Below, in pieces: positions 33,218-40,418 of a DNA stretch of 64,000 nt (position 1 is the first letter of the stretch; each line of letters opens with the position of its first letter). The position numbers were made by a program, and so were the translations under genes. Under the pieces are notes generated by a model. That model ran no database searches. It was not told the origin of the DNA and saw only the letters and a list, made by a program, of their open reading frames with translations. This stretch comes from Bradyrhizobium sp. cir1 (GTDB lineage Bacteria > Pseudomonadota > Alphaproteobacteria > Rhizobiales > Xanthobacteraceae): positions 248,001-312,000 of the forward strand of contig NZ_JACIHE010000001.1 of the NCBI RefSeq assembly GCF_014198245.1, given 5' to 3'.

Positions 33218-36200
33218 GTGAGGCTTGCAAAGAAGGCGCGGGCGGCCAAGGCATCGCTAAAGAGGGCATCGCCAAAGACCAGGATATCGCCCAAGACCAG
33301 ATCGCCCAAGACCAGGACATCGCTCAAAGCCAAGGCGTCGCTCAAGACCAAGGCGTCGCCAAGGAAGAGCGAGGGGACGCAGCGCGCCACGATCTCGTCC
33401 TCGTCGCCGCTCGGTTCGATGGCGCTGCATCTGCTTGCGCAATGGAAGCAGTCCGGACCCAGCGGCATCGTGTTTCTCGCCGAGAACGAGAGCAGGGCGG
33501 AGCGGCTGGGCAGCGTCATTCACGCGCTCGATCCGTCCTGCGAGGTGCTGGTGTTTCCGCGGCTGAACACCTTGCCGTTTGATCAGCTCGAGCCCTCGCA
33601 CGAGCTCGCAGGGCGGAGGGCCTCCGTGCTGCGGCGCCTCGCAAGATCCAGGAAGCCGCTGTTTCTCGTCTCGACCGCGGAAGCGGTGATGGAGCGCCTG
33701 CCGCCGCCGGCGAGCCTGTTGCGCCTCAGCGTCAGCTTGAAGGTGGGTGGCGCGTTTTCCGAGCGGGATCTCGAGACCCGCCTCGAATCCCTCGGATACG
33801 ATCTCGACGACGAGCCGGACTATCCGGGCGGCGCGCTGTTTCATGGACAGACCTTCGAGATATTTCCCGCAGGCGCGCTCGGTCCATTCCGGATCGAGCA
33901 TTCCGATCGCGCGATCGACCGGATCGTGGCGTTCGATCCGAAAGAGCACGACATCATCTTCGAGACGAAGGAGCTCGTGGTCGATCCGATGTCGGAGCGG
34001 CTTGGCCTTGCCGGCAAGGGCGGCAGGCGCGCGAGCCTGTTCGACTATTGCGGACGCGCCAAATGGATCGCCGATGCTGGAGTTCCAGCGCATGCCGACG
34101 GCTGGCTTGATACGATCGAGGAGGCCGCGCCGCGCGCGGAGCGGGAGCGCGAATATCTCGGACGGCGCGACTGGAAGCAGCTCTCCAGGGGCATGAAGGT
34201 GCTGCCGCGGACGGCATCGTTCCAGGCCGTGCCAGAATTCTCGAAGCTGACATCCGCAAGGAAAGCGCTGCGTGGCTTCGTCGAGGAGACGCGGCGGGCC
34301 GGTTCGCGACTGATCCTCGTCGCAGCGCATGAGGACGATCTGCGCGTGATGGAGCGGATGAGCGGCGTCAAGGCACAGCGCTGCGAGGATTGGGACGAGG
34401 CGACGCGCGGTGGAAGCGGCGAGGCGGCGCTTGTGGCCGATCTCGATGCGGGCTTCGTCGTGCCGGGGCGAAAGCCTCTCGTCGTCGTGACGGCGTCCGA
34501 CGTGCTCGGCAGCCGGGCGCATCATGCGCAGCCGATGGCGCGCGCCTGGAGCGCGGCCTTCGACCATGCCGATGTGCCGGAGCAGGGCACGGTGGTCGTT
34601 CATCTCCAGCGCGGCCTTGCCGTGCTCGACGGCCTGCAGACGGTCAACACCGGCGGCGGCGCAATGCGGGAGATGATCCGCCTCAAGTTCGCAGGCGACA
34701 ATGCGGTTCTGGTGCCGCCGACTGATCTGGCGCTCATGTGGCCTTACGCTGCCGAGCTCGGCAAGCTGGCGCTCGACAAGGCGGACGGCAGCACATGGTG
34801 GGCGCGCCGCAGCGAGGCCGAGCGCGAGATCCAGATCGCCGGCAAGGTGCTGGCCAAGCACATCAGCCAGCGACGCCGGCGGCGCGCGGAAAAGCTGGTG
34901 CCGCCGGGATCGGCCTACGAGAAGTTCGTCGCGCGGTTTCCCTATTTCACGACGACCGACCAGGCCAAGGCGATCCACGACGTGCTGGACGATCTTGCGT
35001 CCGGTCACCCGATGGACCGGGTGGTCTGCGGCGACGTCGGCTTTGGCAAGACCGAGGTGGCGCTGCGCGCGGCGGCCGCCGTGGTGCTCTCAGGCAAGCA
35101 GGTGGCGATCGCGGTGCCGACGACGGTGCTGGCCCGGCAGCATGTCGCAACCTTCCAGAGGCGCTTCGCCCCGTTCGGCATCGAGGTCGGGAATCTGTCG
35201 CGGGCAACGTCCGGCGCGGAGCTGCGCGAGACCAGGGAGGGCCTGCGCAGCGGCCGGATCAAGGTCGTGATCGGAACGCAGGCGCTCACGGCGAAGGACG
35301 TGAAGTTCGACGATCTCGGCCTCGTCATCATCGACGAGGAGCAGCATTTTGGCGCGGCCGAGAAGGCAAAGCTCGCCGGCCTCGCCAAGAATGTCCATGT
35401 GCTGATGATGAGCGCGACGCCGATCCCGCGGACGCTGGCCGCAGGTCTTGCCGGCTTCCGCGACCTCAGCGTGATCGCCTCGCCGCCGGTGCACCGGCTG
35501 CCGGTCGCGACCAGGATCGCGCCGCTGTCGGATGCCGCGATTGCCTCGGCGCTGCTCCGCGAGCAGCGCCGCCACGGCCAGAGCTTCCTGATCTGCCCGC
35601 GCATCCAGGATCTCGATCCGATGCTGGCGCGGGTGCAGGCGGTGGCGGGCGAGCTTCGCATCGTCTGCCTGCACGGCAGGCTGGCGGCGGACGAGATCGA
35701 CGACCGCATGATGAGCTTCGTCGAGGGCAGGGCCGACGTCCTGCTCGCGACCAACATCGTCGAGAGCGGCCTCGACATTCCCCGCGCCAACACCATCGTG
35801 GTGTGCTGGCCCGAAAAGTTCGGCCTCGCCCAGCTGCATCAGCTGCGGGGACGCGTCGGGCGCGGCGGCATCCGCGCCTTCGCCCATCTCTTGACCGAGA
35901 CAGCGTCCGGGCAGTCCGAGAAGCGGCTGGCCGTGCTCGAGGAATTCAGCCGGCCGGGCGCCGGCTTTGCCATCAGCGAGCGCGACCTCGACCTGCGAGG
36001 CGCGGGCGATCTGTTCTCGGAGCAGCAATCCGGCCATGTGCAGGTGTTCGGGCCGGTGCTCTACAGCCATCTGCTGAAAATGGCCTCGGAAAAGGTCGAC
36101 GAGGAGCGCGCCGCGGTGTGGGTGCCCGACCTCAACCTGCCGGTCGGCGACATGCTCCCCGAGACCTATGTGCAGTCCGAGCCCGTGCGGCTCGAGCTCT

Positions 36201-36523
36201 ATGCGCGCGCCGCACGATGCAGCAACGAGGACGATCTCGACGACCTCGAGGAGGAAACCTCCCGCCGCTTCGGCCCCCTGCCGAAGGTCGCCCGCGACTT
36301 CTTCGCAGCGGCCATGCTCAGGATCGAGTGCAAGCGCCGCGGCATCATCCGCCTCGACGTCGGCCCCGGCGCGGTGGCTGCGACGTTCCTGCCCGGGCGG
36401 TTGCGGAAGTCGAGAGGCAAGTCACTCCAGCGCGACGGCGACCGCGTCGTCTATCACAGCCCGATGCGCGATGCGCCGTTCGAGCGGGTGGAGGAACTGT
36501 TCGAGGTATTGGACGAGGGGTAG
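33218..36523 (+). CDS. Divergent Mfd-like DEAD/DEAH helicase (Mfd paralogue)
   Basis: A long (about 1,101 residues) paralogue of the transcription-repair coupling factor; the true mfd is at 57232. It has a UvrB-like N-terminal region (LIFLVSTAEAVMERLPPP type), the translocase with Walker A GDVGFGKTEVAL (about residue 605) and DEEQHFG, and the TRG region LDLRGAGDLFSEQQSGHVQ. The RNA-polymerase-interaction module is eroded: VVHLQRGLAVLDGLQTV replaces the usual VVHVEHGIGRFIGLQTL. The first 55 residues form a Lys/Ser/Pro-rich tail with repeats such as SPKTR. Start is uncertain: GTG 33218 is used here because the frame upstream is non-coding. It may couple to something other than elongating polymerase. 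Confidence 0.85.
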   Translation: MRLAKKARAAKASLKRASPKTRISPKTRSPKTRTSLKAKASLKTKASPRKSEGTQRATISSSSPLGSMALHLLAQWKQSGPSGIVFLAENESRAERLGSVIHALDPSCEVLVFPRLNTLPFDQLEPSHELAGRRASVLRRLARSRKPLFLVSTAEAVMERLPPPASLLRLSVSLKVGGAFSERDLETRLESLGYDLDDEPDYPGGALFHGQTFEIFPAGALGPFRIEHSDRAIDRIVAFDPKEHDIIFETKELVVDPMSERLGLAGKGGRRASLFDYCGRAKWIADAGVPAHADGWLDTIEEAAPRAEREREYLGRRDWKQLSRGMKVLPRTASFQAVPEFSKLTSARKALRGFVEETRRAGSRLILVAAHEDDLRVMERMSGVKAQRCEDWDEATRGGSGEAALVADLDAGFVVPGRKPLVVVTASDVLGSRAHHAQPMARAWSAAFDHADVPEQGTVVVHLQRGLAVLDGLQTVNTGGGAMREMIRLKFAGDNAVLVPPTDLALMWPYAAELGKLALDKADGSTWWARRSEAEREIQIAGKVLAKHISQRRRRRAEKLVPPGSAYEKFVARFPYFTTTDQAKAIHDVLDDLASGHPMDRVVCGDVGFGKTEVALRAAAAVVLSGKQVAIAVPTTVLARQHVATFQRRFAPFGIEVGNLSRATSGAELRETREGLRSGRIKVVIGTQALTAKDVKFDDLGLVIIDEEQHFGAAEKAKLAGLAKNVHVLMMSATPIPRTLAAGLAGFRDLSVIASPPVHRLPVATRIAPLSDAAIASALLREQRRHGQSFLICPRIQDLDPMLARVQAVAGELRIVCLHGRLAADEIDDRMMSFVEGRADVLLATNIVESGLDIPRANTIVVCWPEKFGLAQLHQLRGRVGRGGIRAFAHLLTETASGQSEKRLAVLEEFSRPGAGFAISERDLDLRGAGDLFSEQQSGHVQVFGPVLYSHLLKMASEKVDEERAAVWVPDLNLPVGDMLPETYVQSEPVRLELYARAARCSNEDDLDDLEEETSRRFGPLPKVARDFFAAAMLRIECKRRGIIRLDVGPGAVAATFLPGRLRKSRGKSLQRDGDRVVYHSPMRDAPFERVEELFEVLDEG

Positions 36524-36994
36524 GGCACCCCAAAAATTTGAAAACAACCCCATGCACAGTAGACAAGTGCTGGCGGCACAATGCCTTTCCGCAGCCGGCG
36601 GAAAGGCTGGCGGGCCCATGATCAGATTCAACTGTTCTCCGTCACGTCGCATCGTTCGACGCCATATTTCCGGCTCGCAACCGGTTGACCCGTCGGGCAA
36701 AACAGTGGCATTCTGTCAACTTCGGAAAATCCGCCGCGGTGAAGGCTGCCCCCTGCGGAGCCGGGTGTTCGGTGGGCCGCAGCGACACCCATTGTCAGCT
36801 TAGCCCCAGCTAATTGAGTCATCCCGTCGCATAAACCCCGTATTCGGCCGGAGGCGCCGGGCCTGGCCGCTAACGTGGAATTAATCCAGAAAGCCCACAA
36901 TTTTAGGCAGGTGTGTATGGGTGCTGCGTAAAGGAGGCGTCGCGACGACGTTCCGGCGACGGCTTCCTTTCGCTCGCTCATGAGGTCAATGCAG
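36524..36994. other. Gap with repeat-like sequence, no gene seen
   Basis: A 470-base stretch after the Mfd-like gene. It contains pieces that look like dispersed repeats (around 36545-36605 and 36683-36722) and an isolated AAGGAGG (36931-36937) that does not stand before a usable start. I see no gene. The stretch ends with the leader of the next gene. Confidence 0.4.
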
Positions 36995-37657
36995 ATGACC
37001 ACGACATCCGAAGCGCAAGGCCTCGTCGAACAACTCGACCCCGCAGCACTTGCAGCCGCCGCAGCCCCCGAACCCGCAGCCCTGGAAGCTCCTGTGCCGA
37101 CCAGGCGGTCCAGCCGGAAATCGGTCCTGGCCCTGTCGGTATGTGCCCTCGCCATCAACGGTTCGGCGGCCGTCTACACATGGCCAACCGATCTTCCGTC
37201 GCTGAATGTCCGCAAGCTCGCTGAACTGTTTCCGCGCCCGGAATCGTCCGCGCCAAAACCGGATCCGGTCATTGCCGCCTTGAAGGATATCCAGGCGGCC
37301 CAACAGCAACATACGGCTTCGCTGCAGGAGAACAGCTCCCTGGTGCAGCAAAATGCAGTTCTGCAGCAGCAGGATACATTGGTGCTGCTATCCCTGCGGC
37401 AGAGCATCACCGACGAACGGGTCGATGTGAGGAAGATATCGTCGCAGCTCTCCACGCTGATCGCGAAGGTCGACGCGCTGCAGAATACGATGATGTCGGA
37501 CGTCACGTCCTCCATCCGACGGGCGAATGCCCGCTATGGACTGTCCGCAGCGATGCGCAAGCGGCTGCTGGTTCGGGAGTCGAAACCTGTCGGGCCCGTG
37601 TCGGTTGGAGGAGCTCCACTGACCGCGCCGGCTACGACGTCGGCTCCGGAAAGCTGA
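36995..37657 (+). CDS. Membrane-anchored coiled-coil protein of unknown function
   Basis: A 220-residue protein. A Pro/Ala-rich N-terminus is followed by one hydrophobic segment (KSVLALSVCALAINGSAAVY, about 42-61), then a Gln-rich coiled coil (AAQQQHTASLQENSSLVQQN and following) and a basic C-terminal region with RYGLSAAMRKRLLV. The topology suggests an inner-membrane anchor with a periplasmic coiled coil. I chose ATG 36995 because GAGG lies eight bases upstream; in-frame ATGs at 36980 and 36989 are also possible. The function is unknown. Confidence 0.6.
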   Translation: MTTTSEAQGLVEQLDPAALAAAAAPEPAALEAPVPTRRSSRKSVLALSVCALAINGSAAVYTWPTDLPSLNVRKLAELFPRPESSAPKPDPVIAALKDIQAAQQQHTASLQENSSLVQQNAVLQQQDTLVLLSLRQSITDERVDVRKISSQLSTLIAKVDALQNTMMSDVTSSIRRANARYGLSAAMRKRLLVRESKPVGPVSVGGAPLTAPATTSAPES

Positions 37658-37695
37658 AGGCTCCCTGACTGAACAAGGTTGGCCGAGTGCGCCCG

Positions 37696-37938
37696 TCACT
37701 TCGAGGCGTGGTCGATCTTGTGCTGCAAATGTCCGGTGTCGTGATCGCGACGTAACTGGCTCAGCGACGTCTCGTTCAATTGAAGCAGCACCTCGCTGAG
37801 TTGGGTCGTATCGGGATAGCCGGCCGCAAAACCTCTTCCGTAGATCTTGCGCAACGTGCCGACCAGCGTGTTGCCGTGCTTCTTGCTGATCCGGCTATCC
37901 TTGTCGCGGTGGCGGCCATCCAGGCCATGTTCCTTCAT
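37696..37938 (-). CDS. Small highly charged protein of unknown function
   Basis: An 80-residue protein rich in Lys, Arg, Asp and His (MKEHGLDGRHRDKDSRISKK) with a more ordered middle (VGTLRKIYGRGFAAGYPDTT) and a His-rich end. The ATG at 37938 has AGGGAG upstream. Similar short proteins are widespread and unstudied in Bradyrhizobium. It is divergent from the small secreted protein at 38159. Confidence 0.65.
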   Translation of the reverse strand: MKEHGLDGRHRDKDSRISKKHGNTLVGTLRKIYGRGFAAGYPDTTQLSEVLLQLNETSLSQLRRDHDTGHLQHKIDHASK

Positions 37939-38158
37939 GTGTTTCTCCCTGTGCGGCGTCTTGAGCGCCTGGAGAGAGCGTGCTCCCAAACGAGTTGATT
38001 GGCAACGGCATGGCGCGCGGCAGTTGAGGGCTGGTCCGTGCCGCCGCAACGGCGTTGCCGTCACGTGTCCATCGCTGAGCTGTGATGCCGCGCTGGATTG
38101 CGGCGGGATCGTTGACGCATCACATCAACCCGGACGGCGTTCGATTGGAGCTGGTACG

Positions 38159-38380
38159 ATGCGCTCTGTTCTGGTCATGGGTCTGTTGCTCGTCCTGTGT
38201 ACCGCCGCGAACGCTGCGACGGCGCATCGCTCCCGTACACATCATCCGCGCTATCCCGCGGTCGACCGTTTCGGCGCAGACGAAAATCCTCGGGCGCGCT
38301 TCGCAGTTCCCGGCTGGAGCGATGAAGCAACGCAGCGCTGGCTGAACAGTGCCTCGTCCAATGTCGGCCGAGGCGGATAG
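38159..38380 (+). CDS. Small secreted protein of unknown function
   Basis: A 73-residue protein with a signal peptide (MRSVLVMGLLLVLCTAANAA) and a mature part starting TAHRSRTHHPRYPAVD and ending FAVPGWSDEATQRWLN. ATG 38159 has GGAG eight bases upstream. It resembles the protein at 27688-27900 in size and HH/PGW pattern. The function is unknown. Confidence 0.65.
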   Translation: MRSVLVMGLLLVLCTAANAATAHRSRTHHPRYPAVDRFGADENPRARFAVPGWSDEATQRWLNSASSNVGRGG

Positions 38381-38458
38381 CCACCGCGGTCGGTTGCGTT
38401 GTCGGCCCGCGCTGGCGAACTGATGGGGGCTGATTTCCGAATAGCGAAGGCGGAGTGG

Positions 38459-38629
38459 CTAGGCGGCCTGCTCCTCGAATGAGGTGTAGACCCGGCCAGT
38501 GGGATCAACGACCTGAACGTCCCAGCAGCCGTCTTCGACCAGCTCTTTGGCCTTCTTGAGGGCGGCGGCGAGCGAAGGCCGTTTGAGACTGACGACGCCT
38601 GCCGTGTCGAAACCGCTGATTTCAAACAT
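38459..38629 (-). CDS. Small protein of unknown function (56 residues)
   Basis: A 56-residue frame, MFEISGFDTAGVVSLKRPSL..., with helix-forming middle (LAAALKKAKELVEDGCWDVQ) and VVDPTGRVYTSFEEQ end. A good ribosome binding site (GGGAG) lies just before the ATG at 38629. The pattern of a short helix-strand protein is common in Rhizobiales, but I cannot name a family. It is short enough to be missed by length cut-offs. Confidence 0.6.
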   Translation of the reverse strand: MFEISGFDTAGVVSLKRPSLAAALKKAKELVEDGCWDVQVVDPTGRVYTSFEEQAA

Positions 38630-38720
38630 GCCGCTCCCTCCTATTTTCTCGAATCCTACACCTTTCGTCGGTGTTGTCTCGCGGCATTTTGGGGGAGGGC
38701 GGTTGGAACGGTCAAGGTTG

Positions 38721-39031
38721 AGTGCACTGTCACCGTAATCCGGTTACAGCGCGGTAGGATGGGTTGAGCCCTTGCGAAACCCATCGCCGGCAATCAATTA
38801 GGTCGGCTACTCCGCGGTCCTTCGAGGATTGCTGCGATAATCGATCGCGGATCGCAGCGGCGCTGATCGCAACGAGTGATGGGTTTCGCAAGGGCTCAAC
38901 CCATCCTACGGGCTCGGATTGATTGCCGCCGTAGCTCGGCCGGTAGGCACGTGACTTTTAATCACGGGGGCCGTCGGCGAGAGCGACTATGGCCTGGCAA
39001 GGTACGGTTTAGTGCACTGGCACCGTAATCC
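38721..39031. repeat. Nested repeat region next to tRNA-Lys remnants
   Basis: Two 21-base direct repeats (AGTGCACTGTCACCGTAATCC at one end, one base different at the other) lie at 38721-38741 and 39011-39031. Between them are perfect 32-base inverted arms (38754-38785 and 38878-38909) of a common Bradyrhizobium palindromic repeat, and a tRNA-Lys-like fragment (38931-38985). The arrangement looks like remains of past insertion and rearrangement. Confidence 0.7.
38931..38985 (+). pseudogene. Remnant of a tRNA-Lys gene, plus strand
   Basis: From GTAGCTCGGCCGGTAGGCAC through CGTGACTTTTAATCACGGGG it matches the D arm and anticodon arm of the intact tRNA-Lys (40018-40093) with a single-base deletion and a substitution; similarity fades after the anticodon arm. 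The acceptor stem is absent, so it is not functional. It is in opposite orientation to the intact gene. Confidence 0.6.
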
Positions 39032-39044
39032 CTGGATCAGTCTC

Positions 39045-39830
39045 TCAGTCGGCGCGGAATAATTCGGCTGCACCCAGCGTCGCTGTCCCGATCTGCTCGA
39101 CACGGATGTTGGTGGGGTTGCGAGGGAAGCCTCCATCGTCTTTTCCCTTGATGAAAACATGGTAGGAAAAGTTTGTTGTGTGATCTCTCTGATCAGCAGC
39201 TGAATAGTACACGACGCAGCCAACTACATAGACGTAGACGTGGGGTTTGGCTTTCTCTTCCCACTCACGAATAGGGATGAATAAAACGTCTTCTTGCTCT
39301 GTTTGCTGGTCGGGGAAAATCGTAGAGCCTGTGAAATAAGGGCCGGGTGGATTTCTTGTACAGGTGCTCGGCTGTTTTTGCTGCAGTTCACTCGTCGGGG
39401 CACCGATATCATCAAGTACGGATTGGTTTACGATTGCGAAATCAAAAGCCGCGATGACTTGTTGTGCTGGCGTCTCTCCGACATTCTTCAGCTTCGTCTT
39501 GAGCTTAAGCAGATAGGTATTGTCGTAGCCGGGCTGCAGGGCGGCCCTGACGCTCACCTCTGCAGAGATCCAGGGGCGTTGTGCCGCCCGACTGATGGCT
39601 ACTTGCTCTTGCGCGGCGATCGTTTGTTTCTTGGCCTCTGCGATTTGCTCGAGCGCATTGAATGCAAACCAAGCCGTAAACACAGCTGCTGCTGCCGATG
39701 CAGCGGTGCTAAGCGTCATAATAAAAGTGTTCCAGCCGAAGCGGTCATTCCGCTGACCGGGGGTATTGCTCACCATAGGTTGACGCCGCGGGAGAGAGCG
39801 CGGTTTAGCCGGTCGATAGATACGCTTCAT
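39045..39830 (-). CDS. Single-pass membrane protein of unknown function
   Basis: A 261-residue protein with one membrane segment near the N-terminus (FIMTLSTAASAAAAVFTAWF, about 37-56), a short coiled part (EQIAEAKKQTIAAQEQVAIS), and a large extracytoplasmic or cytoplasmic domain with several beta strands (YLLKLKTKLKNVGETPAQQV, VYVYVVGCVVYYSAADQRDH). Composition and codon use look less GC-biased than the neighbours, as often seen in acquired DNA. The ATG at 39830 is preferred; a TTG at 39845 also exists. It lies between tRNA remnants, so recent acquisition is plausible. Confidence 0.65.
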   Translation of the reverse strand: MKRIYRPAKPRSLPRRQPMVSNTPGQRNDRFGWNTFIMTLSTAASAAAAVFTAWFAFNALEQIAEAKKQTIAAQEQVAISRAAQRPWISAEVSVRAALQPGYDNTYLLKLKTKLKNVGETPAQQVIAAFDFAIVNQSVLDDIGAPTSELQQKQPSTCTRNPPGPYFTGSTIFPDQQTEQEDVLFIPIREWEEKAKPHVYVYVVGCVVYYSAADQRDHTTNFSYHVFIKGKDDGGFPRNPTNIRVEQIGTATLGAAELFRAD

Positions 39831-40017
39831 TTGCAAGAGCCCCAAGCGAATCGCGGCTTTTCACAACCTATAAGGGTATGGCCAGACTTCCCCAAGAAGA
39901 CGTCGCTGTCTAGTTGGGGCAGCATGCGACGGCTCCGGAGGACGAGGAGGCGTTACCTAGACGTTACCCGACGGACGAGGAGGAGGCTTGTGGAGTAGCG
40001 TAAGCTATTGATCTTTT

Positions 40018-40093
40018 TGGTGAGCGCGCTGGGGCTCGAACCCAGGACCCCGTGATTAAAAGTCACGTGCTCTACCGGCTGAGCTACGCGCTC
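40018..40093 (-). tRNA. tRNA-Lys(TTT)
   Basis: On the minus strand, the acceptor stem GAGCGCG pairs with CGCGCTC, discriminator A and an encoded CCA follow (40020-40018). The D arm has AGCTCAGCCGGTAGAGC, the anticodon loop is CTTTTAA with anticodon TTT flanked by stem GTGA/TCAC, and the T arm carries GGTTCGAGCCC. Parts of this gene are copied at 38931-38985 and 40365-40392, so it is a likely past integration target. Confidence 0.95.
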
Positions 40094-40364
40094 CCATGGC
40101 CGCGGATGGCTTCGACAAAGAGATTGCCATCGTCTTCGGACATTCGAGAAGCATGTCTTGCCGCCACGCTGAACTCGCGTTGCGGGGAAAACCGGCTGTT
40201 TCCGGATCATACTTTCGGCCCGCGCTGTGTAAGAGGAGTGGCTGCGGAGGTCAATAGCGGGGGCGGCTGCCGAAACTCACGGCAGGAGCGGGGATTTGCT
40301 CGCGGTATCCGTCGTTTAGGCCGAGATTTTCAACCCGATTGGTGGGCCGTCATCCACGCCCAAA

Positions 40365-40392
40365 GAGCCCGTGACTTTTAATCACGGGGTCC
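40365..40392 (+). pseudogene. tRNA-Lys anticodon-arm remnant, plus strand
   Basis: AGAGCCCGTGACTTTTAATCACGGGGTCC-like sequence matches tRNA-Lys from the base before the anticodon stem through the start of the variable loop, with one mismatch. The rest of the tRNA is absent. It lies 26 bases past the stop of ndvB and is in the same orientation as the remnant at 38931, so the two are direct repeats about 1.4 kb apart. Confidence 0.6.
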
Positions 40393-40418
40393 GAGGCGCC
40401 CGGGTTTGGTCCGGTCCG

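Noticed and set aside
33261..33371. Short tandem repeats considered as a CRISPR array
   Set aside because: Units are too short, lack regular unique spacers, and lie in frame within a Lys-rich coding tail.
36913..37224. Plus-strand frame starting MYGCCVKE before the coiled-coil protein
   Set aside because: It overlaps the better gene in another frame, is Arg-rich, and has no membrane segment or family pattern.
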